From the NCBI RefSeq assembly GCF_013166605.1, contig NZ_JABKKF010000004.1:1-64000 (forward strand): a DNA stretch of 64,000 nucleotides. Reading direction: 5' to 3'. The position numbers and the translations under genes are program-made. The notes beneath the pieces were generated by a model that did not search any database, was not told the DNA's origin, and saw nothing but the letters and a program-made list of their open reading frames with translations. How positions within the stretch are numbered: the stretch's first letter is position 1; every line of letters starts with the position of its first letter. Origin of the DNA: Xylanibacter muris. Its GTDB lineage: Bacteria; Bacteroidota; Bacteroidia; Bacteroidales; Bacteroidaceae. This document shows positions 9,843 to 20,200 of the stretch, in pieces.

Positions 9843-9870
9843 ATAAAAAAACTCCAAAACATAACGCATT

Positions 9871-10845
9871 ATGAACATAAAAACCATTATACTGACAACG
9901 GCAACAGTACTGTCAGTAAACATACAAGCCCAATCACTCCGCCACACAGACATACCGGCAACAGACACACTAATGGTGCACGATCCTGTGATGGCATTCG
10001 ACGGAAAACGATATCATGTATTCAGCACCGGACACGGCATACAACACGCCATTTCCAACAACAGGAAGAGTTGGACGCTTGCCGGTCCTGTAATGAGTGT
10101 CATACCTCAATGGACACACGACTCTGTGCCCGGATTCAAAAAACACGTATGGGCACCGGACATTATCCGCCACCGAGGCAAATGGTGGATGGCCTACAGC
10201 TGCTCCACCTTCGGCAAAAACACATCGGCAATCGGACTGATGTCCGCCGACAGACTTGAGCCCGGCACAATATGGAATGACCACGGTGCAATAGTATGTT
10301 CAAAGGGAAAACGGGACAACTGGAACGCCATCGATCCTAATTTCGTTATCGACGGCAACGGTGAGGCATGGCTTGCCTACGGCTCTTTTTGGGACGGCAT
10401 ACAGATTGTGAGGCTCGACACTTCCATGCACATTGCAAAGGGTGAAAAACCGCACACTATCGCAAGACGCAAGACTGACGGGAATGCCAATCCAGTGGAA
10501 GCACCTTTCATTTTCAAACATGACGGTTATTATTATCTGTTTGTATCTTGGGACTACTGTTGTCGTGGAATGGAAAGCACCTATAAAGTGGCTGTAGGAC
10601 GAAGCCGCCATGTTGCAGGCCCGTATACCGGCCCCGACGGAAAGGACATGAACGAAGGAGGAGGTCTTGTAATATTTGAAGGAGACAAGAAAAAACTTGA
10701 GGCCGCCGGCCATTGTGCCGTATACCGTTTTGACAATGAAGACATTTTTATATGCCACGGATACAGCATCGCACGCAACGGAGCTTCCATCCTCATAGAA
10801 AAAACCATCACCTGGGACGACAAGGGGTGGCCGGTGCTCAAATAA
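9871..10845 (+). CDS. Secreted GH43 glycosidase, arabinan endo-1,5-arabinosidase type
   Basis: A 324-residue enzyme with a signal peptide (residues 1-20). The five-bladed propeller catalytic triad of GH43 is readable: base Asp38 in MVHDPVM, pKa-modulating Asp155 in NAIDPNF and acid Glu210 in VEAPFI. HVWAPDIIRHRGKWWMAYS and LAYGSFWDGIQ are typical of endo-arabinanases. It likely cleaves alpha-1,5-arabinan in the periplasm or at the surface. The GH78 rhamnosidase lies 78 bases downstream; together they suggest trimming of pectin side chains (inference). No SusC/D pair is adjacent. Confidence 0.85.
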   Translation: MNIKTIILTTATVLSVNIQAQSLRHTDIPATDTLMVHDPVMAFDGKRYHVFSTGHGIQHAISNNRKSWTLAGPVMSVIPQWTHDSVPGFKKHVWAPDIIRHRGKWWMAYSCSTFGKNTSAIGLMSADRLEPGTIWNDHGAIVCSKGKRDNWNAIDPNFVIDGNGEAWLAYGSFWDGIQIVRLDTSMHIAKGEKPHTIARRKTDGNANPVEAPFIFKHDGYYYLFVSWDYCCRGMESTYKVAVGRSRHVAGPYTGPDGKDMNEGGGLVIFEGDKKKLEAAGHCAVYRFDNEDIFICHGYSIARNGASILIEKTITWDDKGWPVLK

Positions 10846-10923
10846 CAACGGCATATACTAACCGATTCCTTTATACATAAAACGGTAAATTATCAAATAT
10901 ACTACTGACTTACAATAAAAAAA

Positions 10924-13383
10924 ATGAAAACTTCCGATCTGACAAAGAACATAATAATCGCACTGACACTGGGAATCACGGCAACAGCCAATGCTTATGC
11001 AGAAAAAAGCATAGGGAGGGCACAATGGATAACCGGCAACAAACACGCCGTAATGAATGCTGGCAAAGCGAAAGAAGACATGGGTATGCCTCTGTTCCGT
11101 AAAACAATTATAATAGATACGAATGTGGAAAATGCCGTGATAAGGGCCTCCGCACTGGGTATCTACGACATTATTGTAAACGGAAAGCATATCGACGGAC
11201 ATCAACTGAAACCGGGATGGACAGACTACCGGAAAGAAGTGACATATCAGTCAACCGACCTCACTCCATATCTTCACAAAGGAAAAAACGAGATACAGGC
11301 ACAACTCAGCCACGGGTGGTGGAGCGGAGGCATCAGCCGTGGCGTTTACGGCAATAACCCACAGATGGCATTCATGGCCGAAATAGAAATAAACGGCAAT
11401 ATTGTCGCATCGACAGACACCACATGGGAATACACCAATGAGGGACCGCTTATATCTGGTGACATATACAACGGAGAAATCTATGACGCACGCCGTATTC
11501 CGTCAAACTGGCTGGCTGCCGACACCATTTGTGACATAAATGCAAATATCATTCCGTTTGAAGGACCGGAAGTGCGCATACGCGACAAACGGCTGTGGCG
11601 TCATCCGCAGTCGATAACAGTATACAGCAGCACCATTCCCACAGGAACGGCCTTCGGAATGATAAAAACAGACAGGGTCATCAAAAACAAGAAATTCACA
11701 CTTCACAAAGGAGAGACCGCCGTGGTAGACCTCGGCCAGAACATGGTAGGCTGGATTGCCTTTGAGGCCAAAGCGCAAAAGGGAGTTACAATGGAGCTTT
11801 GTCATGGTGAGATGCTCAACGACAACGGTGACCAAAAAGGACGTCTCGACGACGGACCCGGCGGCAGCGTATGGACATATAATCTTAGAAAAGCACAATC
11901 AAGAATATCATATACCTTCAACGGCAACAGCAAAGGAGAGAAATACCATCCGCGACACACGTTCATGGGATTCAGATATGTATCAATAAAAGCCACAGAC
12001 GATGTCGAGATACGCAGCATAACGGGACAGGTGGTAGGCTCGGAAATAACGGAATGGGGAGAATTCGAATGCTCCGATACTGATATCAACCGCCTTTACA
12101 GAAATATATGGTGGGGCCAAAGAGGCAATTTTCTAAGCATACCCACCGACTGTCCTCAACGCGACGAACGGCTTGGATGGACCGGTGACACCCATATCTT
12201 TGCCCGCACAGCGTTATACAACTCCGACGTGAAGGATTTCTACCGAAAATGGATGCGGGACATGCGTAACTCACAGCGCGAAGACGGAGCATATCCCGAC
12301 ATAGCCCCGTTTCCGAATTTTTGGGGCTTCGGTACGGGAGCATGGGGAGACGCGGGAGTGATTGTGCCATGGGTCGTATACGACATGACAGGCGACAGAA
12401 AGATTCTGGAAGAAAACTACGAGAGTATGACCCGATGGATGGAGTGGCTCGCGACACAGAAAGAAACCGTTCCTGAAAAGAAAGGCTCAACAGATTCAGT
12501 AACATACAATTACATAGGCGGAGAACCGAAGACCGGTGACTGGCTTGCATACGACGAACTGGAACGACGCTTCGTGAACATGGCATATTATGCCTATTCC
12601 GCACAACTGATGGACAGTATAAGCCGTACACTTGGCAAACGACAGGAAATGATGCGCTACAGAAAACTGTATGACAACATTGCTGAAGAATTCAGAAGAA
12701 GATATATGGAAGCCAACGGCGAACTACGGGAAAAAACGCAGACAGCATACATTCTTGCACTCAACATGAATCTGCTGCCCGAACAGTACAGAGAGGCAGC
12801 AAAGGATTCACTGCGGATGAAGATTGAGACAAACGGCTACAAACTGTCAACAGGATTCATCGGCACAGGTCTTTTATGCACCACCCTCTCAAAACTCGAC
12901 ATGGACGACCTCGCCTATTCACTTCTCCTGCAACGTAAAAACCCATCATGGCTGTACAGTATAGACCAAGGTGCAACCACTGTATGGGAACGGTGGGACT
13001 CATACACCAAAGAAGACGGTTTCCATAAACACCACTGGAACATGAACTCTTTCAACCACTACGCATACGGTGCCGTGGCTGAATGGATGTATGCCTACAT
13101 GGCCGGCATACGGCCCGGAAAATCAGGATTCAGCCATGTAATACTGAGTCCGCATGCAGACAGACGTCCGGCAGACCATCCCACCATGGCATACCAACCG
13201 CGCATCACCTGGGCGCGTGCAAAGACACACACGCCATACGGAGACATAGAGGCATCATGGAAACTAACCTCCAAAGGCCACTATGAATACACATTCCTTA
13301 TTCCTAACGGAGTTACATACAATGTTGACATACCGGGACTGACTGCCAATGACAAAGTGATTGTAAGACAAAGGAAGAAATAA
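10924..13383 (+). CDS. Secreted GH78 alpha-L-rhamnosidase
   Basis: An 819-residue protein with a signal peptide (about residues 1-23). N-terminal beta-sandwich domains include the rhamnosidase_N-like stretch ASALGIYDIIVNGKHIDGH and GWTDYRKEVTYQ. They precede the (alpha/alpha)6 barrel. The family signature DCPQRDERLGWTGD gives the general acid Glu415. A later DQGATTVWERWDSY and HHWNMNSFNHYAYGAV complete the active-site region. It removes terminal alpha-L-rhamnose from pectin, flavonoid or polysaccharide substrates; which one cannot be read here. It follows the GH43 gene on the same strand. Confidence 0.92.
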   Translation: MKTSDLTKNIIIALTLGITATANAYAEKSIGRAQWITGNKHAVMNAGKAKEDMGMPLFRKTIIIDTNVENAVIRASALGIYDIIVNGKHIDGHQLKPGWTDYRKEVTYQSTDLTPYLHKGKNEIQAQLSHGWWSGGISRGVYGNNPQMAFMAEIEINGNIVASTDTTWEYTNEGPLISGDIYNGEIYDARRIPSNWLAADTICDINANIIPFEGPEVRIRDKRLWRHPQSITVYSSTIPTGTAFGMIKTDRVIKNKKFTLHKGETAVVDLGQNMVGWIAFEAKAQKGVTMELCHGEMLNDNGDQKGRLDDGPGGSVWTYNLRKAQSRISYTFNGNSKGEKYHPRHTFMGFRYVSIKATDDVEIRSITGQVVGSEITEWGEFECSDTDINRLYRNIWWGQRGNFLSIPTDCPQRDERLGWTGDTHIFARTALYNSDVKDFYRKWMRDMRNSQREDGAYPDIAPFPNFWGFGTGAWGDAGVIVPWVVYDMTGDRKILEENYESMTRWMEWLATQKETVPEKKGSTDSVTYNYIGGEPKTGDWLAYDELERRFVNMAYYAYSAQLMDSISRTLGKRQEMMRYRKLYDNIAEEFRRRYMEANGELREKTQTAYILALNMNLLPEQYREAAKDSLRMKIETNGYKLSTGFIGTGLLCTTLSKLDMDDLAYSLLLQRKNPSWLYSIDQGATTVWERWDSYTKEDGFHKHHWNMNSFNHYAYGAVAEWMYAYMAGIRPGKSGFSHVILSPHADRRPADHPTMAYQPRITWARAKTHTPYGDIEASWKLTSKGHYEYTFLIPNGVTYNVDIPGLTANDKVIVRQRKK

Positions 13384-13407
13384 CAGACACAAACTCATTA
13401 CGACACC

Positions 13408-14160
13408 ATGCACACTGAAAATGACATTTTCAACAGAACAGAACTGCTTGTCGGCAGCGAGACGATGAATGCCCTCAAAGAAAAACGGGTTATAATAATA
13501 GGTATAGGAGGCGTGGGAAGCTGGTGTGCCGAATGTCTTGTACGCTCAGGCATACACAACATGACCATTGCCGACTTCGACAACGTCGCCATTACAAACG
13601 TCAACCGCCAGCTTATGGCCGTCCAATCCACGGTAGGCCTCCCAAAGGTGGAGGTGCTCAGACAACGGCTGCTTGAGATTAACCCGAACGCAAACATTAC
13701 GGCCATGCATAAGGCATTCAACGAGGATACTGCGGAAAGTTTCCGTCTCGATGGCTACGACTACATAATAGACGCCATAGACAGCCTGAAAGACAAAGTG
13801 CTGCTAATACGCCTTGCCTGCGCTACCAAAGCCAAATTCTTTTCATCCATGGGCGCGGCACTGAAAATGGACCCGCAGAAGATACAGGTCGCAGAGTTCT
13901 GGAAAGTAAGGGGATGCCCGCTCGGAGCAGCATTGAGAAGGAAGTTCAAACAGACGAACATGCGTCCGGCAAGAAAATTCAAGTGTGTGTTCAGCGAAGA
14001 ACTTCTGAAAAACAAAGGAACGACAGACGAACAATGCGACTACAAAGCACAGATAAACGGTTCTGTCGCCCACATCACCGGCATATTCGGCCTCACCTTG
14101 GCCGGAATGGTGATAAGCGACATTTACAACAAAAACAAAGAGGAGGAAAAACAACAATGA
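13408..14160 (+). CDS. tcdA: tRNA threonylcarbamoyladenosine dehydratase (TcdA/CsdL)
   Basis: A 250-residue E1-like (ThiF/MoeB fold) enzyme that cyclises t6A to ct6A at position 37 of tRNAs in an ATP-dependent step. It begins RTELLVGSETMNALKEKRV, has the nucleotide-binding IIIGIGGVGSWCAECLVRSG, then DFDNVAITNVNRQ and IIDAIDSLKDKV. The last segment lacks a ubiquitin-like partner motif. Its stop codon overlaps the ATG of the next gene (ATGA), so the two are translationally coupled. Confidence 0.9.
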   Translation: MHTENDIFNRTELLVGSETMNALKEKRVIIIGIGGVGSWCAECLVRSGIHNMTIADFDNVAITNVNRQLMAVQSTVGLPKVEVLRQRLLEINPNANITAMHKAFNEDTAESFRLDGYDYIIDAIDSLKDKVLLIRLACATKAKFFSSMGAALKMDPQKIQVAEFWKVRGCPLGAALRRKFKQTNMRPARKFKCVFSEELLKNKGTTDEQCDYKAQINGSVAHITGIFGLTLAGMVISDIYNKNKEEEKQQ

Positions 14161-14624
14161 ACAAAAAAGAACTTATGATGAGAGCCATACGCTTGTCGGA
14201 AGAAAGCGTAAGAAACGGAGGCGGCCCATTTGGAGCCGTCATAGCAAAGAACGGTGAGATTGTGGCGGAAGCGTCAAACTGCGTCACAATCAATTGTGAC
14301 CCTACGGCACATGCCGAGGTGAGCGCAATAAGAGCCGCTGCAAAAAAGATGGGTACATTCAACCTCAGCGGATGCGAGATCTTCACCTCATGCGAGCCGT
14401 GCCCGATGTGTCTCGGTGCCATCTACTGGGCACATATCGACAAGATATACTATGGCAACAACCGCAAGGATGCGGCCGAAATCGGATTTGACGATGAGTT
14501 TATTTATCAGGAACTTGAACTGAAACCGGAAAACAGAAAGAAGCCGTCTGAGATTTTCATGCCAGAAGAAGCAAGGAAAGCATTCGAATTATGGAAGGAC
14601 AGCGACAGCAAGACTCTATATTGA
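14157..14624 (+). CDS. guaD: Guanine deaminase, cytidine-deaminase fold
   Basis: A 155-residue zinc deaminase. Zinc ligand His52 and proton shuttle Glu54 are in DPTAHAEVSAIR, and Cys82 and Cys85 in SCEPCPMCLGAIYWA. The C-terminal FELWKDSDSKTLY tail and overall length resemble the Bacillus guanine deaminase type more than tRNA adenosine deaminases. It would convert guanine to xanthine. The ATG at 14157 overlaps the tcdA stop; longer in-frame extensions run back inside tcdA and are rejected. An unspecified nucleoside deaminase activity is the alternative. Confidence 0.82.
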   Translation: MNKKELMMRAIRLSEESVRNGGGPFGAVIAKNGEIVAEASNCVTINCDPTAHAEVSAIRAAAKKMGTFNLSGCEIFTSCEPCPMCLGAIYWAHIDKIYYGNNRKDAAEIGFDDEFIYQELELKPENRKKPSEIFMPEEARKAFELWKDSDSKTLY

Positions 14625-14708
14625 CCTCTACATATATGTGTACGATAACAATAGTTTTGACTTAGGTCAAGAATAAAGGATTTTTCATTATTTCATAGTG
14701 GAAATATA

Positions 14709-14739
14709 TTGCAGGTTTAACGCAAACTTCATACCTTTG
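14709..14739 (+). promoter_or_regulatory. Promoter of the small-RNA candidate
   Basis: TTG at 14709-14711 and TACCTTTG at 14732-14739 are 20 bp apart, the Bacteroidetes promoter pattern. Nothing protein-coding follows within 700 bases on this strand. Confidence 0.65.
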
Positions 14740-14745
14740 CAACGT

Positions 14746-15016
14746 CAAAAGGTTAATAGATTGTTTTAGGTTAGTAGTAATATTTATAGTTTTAGGTTTT
14801 AGTTTTTGGTAGAAAGAAAGTTTTCATTAAACGGATAACGCGAGCAGCCGTGAGGCTCCTTGGAAAACAAAAAGGTTAGTATTAGTTATGAAGCCCTGTC
14901 CGCTATACTTATAGCGGCGGGTCTCAGACTAAGAAGGCAAAATAAGAATTAGAAAGGATTTTTAGTTAAACATAGGCTTGAACGTCACCGCTCGTAGAGA
15001 GTAGTGGCGTTTTTTT
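14746..15016 (+). ncRNA. Probable small non-coding RNA, possibly the Bacteroidales 6S-type RNA
   Basis: A transcript of about 270 nt is bracketed by the promoter at 14709-14739 and by an intrinsic terminator (stem 14982-14992 with 15000-15010, using G-U pairs, then seven T). No open frame of meaningful length lies inside. The RNA has a low-complexity T/G/A-rich 5' part (TTTTAGGTTAGTAGTAATAT) and local hairpins (GCAGCC/GGCTCC at 14853-14869; CCGCTATA/TATAGCGG at 14900-14918). Position, size and promoter-terminator layout fit the conserved Bacteroidales-1 RNA, thought to be a 6S RNA. That identity comes from memory of the layout, not a covariance match. Confidence 0.55.
14982..15016 (+). terminator. 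Terminator of the small RNA
   Basis: ACGTCACCGCT (14982-14992) folds on AGTAGTGGCGT (15000-15010) through Watson-Crick and G-U pairs and is followed by TTTTTTT. Confidence 0.75.
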
Positions 15017-15250
15017 ACATATACGTACTAAAGGAAGATCCCGCTTTTCCGCCTGACACGTGCCAAAGGCACGTCCCTACATGGAGGATGAAAGCAACAA
15101 ACGGACGTTTCCGTTGAGCCCAGTTATTCATAGCCTGCGGGTTTGCGTGTCAGCCGATTTTCTACTGCCCCTTTTTCGCTTGGCAAACTTATTTGCTTTC
15201 CCCCCTGATTTTCTACTGAGCCGAAATTCTTAATCAGATATATTATAAAA
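15017..15250. repeat. Gap holding a REP-like palindrome (15055-15080)
   Basis: GACACGTGCCAAAGGCACGT then CCCTAC (15055-15080, minus orientation) belongs to the interspersed palindrome family of this window. Its flank (ATGGAGGATGAAAGCAACAAACGGACGTTTCCG) also recurs near 45060 and 39985. No gene is visible. Confidence 0.65.
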
Positions 15251-15281
15251 GCGGGCAACATACTATCCGCATGCTGCCCGC
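15251..15281 (-). terminator. Terminator of the SusC/SusD transcript
   Basis: GCGGGCA (15251-15257) pairs with TGCCCGC (15275-15281). On the minus strand the stem is followed by TTTTATAATA, ending the leftward susC-susD transcript 150 bases after susD. Confidence 0.65.
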
Positions 15282-15429
15282 AACAATCAGAAAAATGTTG
15301 TCTGTCTCCTGCCTATAACAATCTTTTTACCATCAACTACATATAATCATTCTTGTCTGCCGGCCCCGACATGCGGTTCTACGGCTGCGGCATGTACATT
15401 CTACGCCTTTGTTCCGGCATTTTTCAACA

Positions 15430-17202
15430 TCAGAATGCGGGATACCCCGGATTTTGAACATATATTCCACCCGAGAAATTATATTGTGCCACAGGTATAG
15501 GAAAGTATTCCTCACCTGTCTCAAACGAAGCGTTACCGTAATATATTCGGTTATCCTTCTCAACTTCAAAATATCTGTTCATGGTTTCCTTTGCTATGCC
15601 CCAACGGACGAGGTCAAAAAAACGCTCACCTTCCATCGCCTTTTCAAGACGCATTTCGGTCCTCAGAGCCTTACGGGCATAATCCTGATTCCATCCGTCG
15701 GCAGGATACAGCCCAATCTTATAATTGGCCGCATACTTTGAAGGATCATCAAAATCTCTCACATAAGCACTGTTCATCGCACGCTGACGGACACGGTTGA
15801 TAAGCCTGCGGGCCTCCTCAAGACCGTCTCCGCCTATCTCTATCAACGCCTCGGCCTTATAGAGAAGAAGATCCGCATAGCGTATAATCTGCCAGTTGAG
15901 CGCAGACGCTCCCCATGGCCATCCGTGAGTGGCCTCTTTCGACTCAGGAGAGAGCCAGAAACGCTTGGTATTATTATACCCATAGACATCGCTGTTGCGT
16001 ACCCAAAGCCCACATGGCGCTTCCACATAAGTCTTGTAGCGTATTGTAGGGCGTCCCGTAACGAAGTCAAGACGCGGATCCACACAGCCTCCGACATTCT
16101 CAAGGGTATATTCCTCACCGTCTTCACTGAAAACCACCTTGCCGTAATCCGGCATACTCTGATAGTCAAATACCGGCAATCCGTCGGCATCAGTCTGATA
16201 AGCGTTTATAAGGTCCTGAGAAGGAAGGAAAAAGCCGTCGCCCTGCCACGGGCAGCCCGGCCCCGTCATGGAATTGAGAAGCATGCTCCAATTCACGCGG
16301 CCGACACCCCCGGAACCGTCATCTTTTGAAAACTGAATTGCAAACACCGATTCCGGACCATTCTCATATTCCAAAAGGTCCAGTTGCTGAAAATCATCAA
16401 GAAGCCTGTAGCCCTGCACACGATCAATAAGTTCCACAACTTCCTTAAGAAGTCCCTTATTTATATTGACCACCATGTTTGTCTGAGGGTCCTGTTCATA
16501 AGCCTGATACAATTTCACCTTAGCCGCATAGGCAAGTGCAATACGCCGGTTTATGCGGCCGGTTTCCGTCTGTGACTCAGGCAGGACTTTTGCAGCATCA
16601 ACAAGGTCACCGGCAATGCGGGCCAAATGCTGCTCACGGGTAAACTCATCATTACGTACCGACGGGTAGTCGCTTTCCGGCAGCCCGACCTCCATATACG
16701 GGATACGGTTGAAAAGCCGGACAAGTTCAAAATACCAATGGTCGCGGATGACGCGTATTTCCGCTATCCTGACATTCTTCTCCTTGATTACGTCTTCATC
16801 AACATTGCCGAGAGCACGTATAGCTGAATTACAACGTGAAATACCACAGTATACATTAAACCATTTACCGTCGAGGAAACCGTTATCGGGATTGATTCTG
16901 GCTGTTTCCATATCATGCACTTCCCATAAATCAGTCTCTCCGCCTCCTCCCTTATAGGCATTGTCCGCACGCACTTCCCCATAGCTCCAGTTAGTAACGG
17001 GAAAAAGATGCGGATCGTTCGAATCGGCATAGCGGCATCCGAAAGTGGCATAGGCACTGTTCACGAGCAGGTCTACCGCCTCCGGGTCGTTCATGTTTCC
17101 GTCTGATATAATACCCTGTGGCTTATTCTCAAGAAAATCATTGCTGCACGCACTCAAAACCAGACCTGCGACGGCAGCTGTAATCATATTTTTAAGTTTC
17201 AT
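15430..17202 (-). CDS. SusD/RagB-family glycan-binding lipoprotein (fructan locus)
   Basis: A 590-residue surface lipoprotein. The signal peptide ends in LSAC with Cys19 lipidated, followed by SNDFLENKPQG, the usual SusD N-terminus. TPR-like helices and the C-terminal SusD signature (EEARRLINRVRQRA, ALRTEMRLEKAMEGERFFDLVRWG) are present. It lids the SusC barrel at the cell surface and captures oligosaccharides. It follows susC by 21 bases. Substrate assignment to fructan is inferred from the regulator, GH32, permease and kinase nearby. Confidence 0.92.
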   Translation of the reverse strand: MKLKNMITAAVAGLVLSACSNDFLENKPQGIISDGNMNDPEAVDLLVNSAYATFGCRYADSNDPHLFPVTNWSYGEVRADNAYKGGGGETDLWEVHDMETARINPDNGFLDGKWFNVYCGISRCNSAIRALGNVDEDVIKEKNVRIAEIRVIRDHWYFELVRLFNRIPYMEVGLPESDYPSVRNDEFTREQHLARIAGDLVDAAKVLPESQTETGRINRRIALAYAAKVKLYQAYEQDPQTNMVVNINKGLLKEVVELIDRVQGYRLLDDFQQLDLLEYENGPESVFAIQFSKDDGSGGVGRVNWSMLLNSMTGPGCPWQGDGFFLPSQDLINAYQTDADGLPVFDYQSMPDYGKVVFSEDGEEYTLENVGGCVDPRLDFVTGRPTIRYKTYVEAPCGLWVRNSDVYGYNNTKRFWLSPESKEATHGWPWGASALNWQIIRYADLLLYKAEALIEIGGDGLEEARRLINRVRQRAMNSAYVRDFDDPSKYAANYKIGLYPADGWNQDYARKALRTEMRLEKAMEGERFFDLVRWGIAKETMNRYFEVEKDNRIYYGNASFETGEEYFPIPVAQYNFSGGIYVQNPGYPAF

Positions 17203-17223
17203 TTATTTTATTTTTAAACGTTA

Positions 17224-20200
17224 TTAGAAACCGACTTGAATACCAAATGTATACTGCTTCGGCATGGCATACGGATAGCCGAGACCTTCCGGATCCGCTC
17301 CACTGTATGAGGTTATTGTAAATAAGTTCTGTGCCTGGAAATATATACGTGCGTTCTTGATATACAGCTTCTCACGGATTTTCTCCGGAAGAGTGTAGCC
17401 AAGCGTAAGTGTCTTCAGACGCAGGAAAGAACCGTTCTCTATATAGTATTCCGACCCCTTGTCCTCATTGTTTGTATTGTCTACCGATGGAGCCGGAATA
17501 TCAGAACTGTAATATCCCGTACGGAGATAATCGTCATAGGCAGCAGCAGCTTCGAGAAGTTTGGTTCCATGATTGCCGGTCCACAACGGGAAGAAATCGG
17601 TATAGTACTTTGAATTGTTCCATGCATCACGTATTATACTGTTGAAGAACATACTGAGGTCGAAGCCTTTCCAATTTGCACCGAGACTGATTCCAAACTG
17701 AGCCTTAGGAAGATCGCAGCCTAACCATGTACGGTCGCGGTCGCTGATCTCACCGTCACCGTCGGCATCGGCATACCGTATGCGACCCACAGCCGGAGAA
17801 CCGAAGCTGACCTTATATTTAGCCTTATACTCATCAACTTCCTCCTGAGTACGGAATATCCCGTCGGTCTTATATCCCATCCATGAGCCGAGAGACTGTC
17901 CGACAATGCTCTTGTCCCTGCCGTTTCCTCCGCCCCATGTGTAATATATATCCTCCATGAGATCCGTCACCTCATTCTTCATTGCGGTGACATTCAATCC
18001 TATATTATAGCTGAGTCCGTTGGCGAGCGAATGTCGCCATTCCACAGACACTTCCACTCCCTTATTAACCATTGAGCCGCCGTTATACCAACAGTAGCCT
18101 CCCTCTCCTATTGTCGCGATATACGGCTTTTCCACAAGCATATTATCCGTTTTCTTATAGAAATAGTCAAACGAAAGCAACAGACGGCTGCTAAAAAACG
18201 ATGCGTCAAAGCCGAAATTTGTCTGATATGTCTTTTCCCACGTCAGGTCAGGATTAGTGCTGCGCAGGCGCAAGGCGCCCGGCGAGAGAGTATTGCCGCC
18301 TCCCATGGCATACGCGGCGCGGTCGAGATCCATCGAGTACTTGGCATAAAAGGCGTCATTGGCTATTATGTCATTACCGTTCACACCGTATGCGCCACGT
18401 ATTTTCAAGTCTGTGAGCCATGAGCGTGCGGATTCCATGAAGCTTTCCTGAGAAATGCGCCAGCCGGCCGACACCGACGGGAACCAGTCGTAGTTATGCC
18501 CGGATGAAAGACGTGATGAAGCGTCCCGGCGAAGCGTAAAGGAAACGAGGTATCTGTTGTCCCAGGCATAGTTCATCTTTCCGAAGACCGAGAACATCGA
18601 ATAGTTTGAGGCTCCGGAACCGACATTCTTGTTTGCCGTCACATTAGAAAGATATATATAGTCTGTATTTTCAAGCTCAAGTCCCTTACCCTCACCGAAC
18701 ATATCTTCAAAGTGATTGCGCTTGGCTTCAATTCCGAGCAATGCCATGAATGAATTTTTGCCTGAATCAAGATTATACTGTGCGGTATTGGTCCATACCC
18801 AGTCCACAGTCTTGCTTGAATACTGGCGCAGATAGTTCGTCTTGTCACGAAGATTCGCAGGCGTAAAAGTCTTGTCTGTACCGTTATGATAGTTCACACC
18901 GAAGTTTGTCTTCAATATAAGGTTCTTTACCGGCTCTACAGACATATATACATTACCGAACACCCTCCAGTATTCATGCCCGTTGTTCTTCTCCTCATTA
19001 ATCTGGCGCATTATGTTCGGAGTGTCGTTAAGTCCGAACGCCACCTGATCGTTATAGTTGCCTTCAGAGTCATAAACCGTTCTTGCAGGATGCATCCTGA
19101 TTGCATTCTCCTCTATCCCGCCCGGAGCGTTATGCTGGCGCCACCAGTTCACAGTAGCATTTCCTCCCGCACGCAACCGGCTGTCAAGAAAAGCATAGTC
19201 CGAACTGAAACGGGCATTGGCTTTCTGAAAATCAGAGCCCTTTATTATACCGTCGTGATCAAGCCAGCTCAATGAGAGTGACGAAGACCCGTTCTCTTCC
19301 CCTTTCGAAAGCCCTATACTATAGGTCTGCATCAATGCCGTACGGTGTATTTCTTTCTCCCAATCGGTATTCTGCGGATTCACTGGAACCCCGTTTAGAT
19401 TGACATACGGCTGCAGTTCCGGTGTCGCCCCGTTGCCGTACAGTTCCGAATTCGGAGTTGTACCATAAGAATACTTATATGCAGACCAATACACCTCGCC
19501 CCACTGTGCCGCACTCAGCATATCAAGACCGCTATGGTATGTCTGCAAAGTAAGCGTTGCATCAAAAGTAACCCTGCATTCACCCTTTTTCGCACGCTTG
19601 GTAGTGATGATTATGACACCATTCGCCGCCTGGGCTCCATATATTGAGGCGGAAGCCGCATCCTTTAGAACCTGTATGGACTCAACGTCATTACTGTTGA
19701 GGATAGTGCCGGGATTCTCGCGGGTCATTACTCCGTCAATGACATAAAGCGGGCCGTTGGCCTCGCCACGGAAAGAAGACGCGCCACGTATGGAAGTTCC
19801 TGTGCCGAGACCTCCCGGTGTACCGTCTGTCGTAATACTCACACCGGCCACCCTACCCTGCAGCGCCTGTATTACGTTACCTGTAGGAGTATCCGCCACA
19901 TCTTTCATCTTCACCACAGATACAGAACCGGTAAGATCCGCCTTTTTCTCGGCGGAATATCCCACGACAACCACCTCATTGAGAAGTTCCTCATTCTCCT
20001 TCAGATGTATTGTCATCTGCGGTTCTGCCTTGACACTCGCCTGCACGAATCCCATGTAGGACACTTTCAAGGCCGAGCCTTCGGGAACTGAGATCTTAAA
20101 ATTGCCGTCAATGTCGGTTGTGGCTCCCGTCTTCGTTGATTCACAAAGAACCGATGCCCCTATTAACGGTTCGCCATCCGTCTTCGAGAGCACCTTTCCG

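Noticed and set aside
13914..14156. Extended start for the guanine deaminase
   Set aside because: The added 81 codons lie within tcdA and read as basic shadow sequence; the ATGA overlap gives the natural start.
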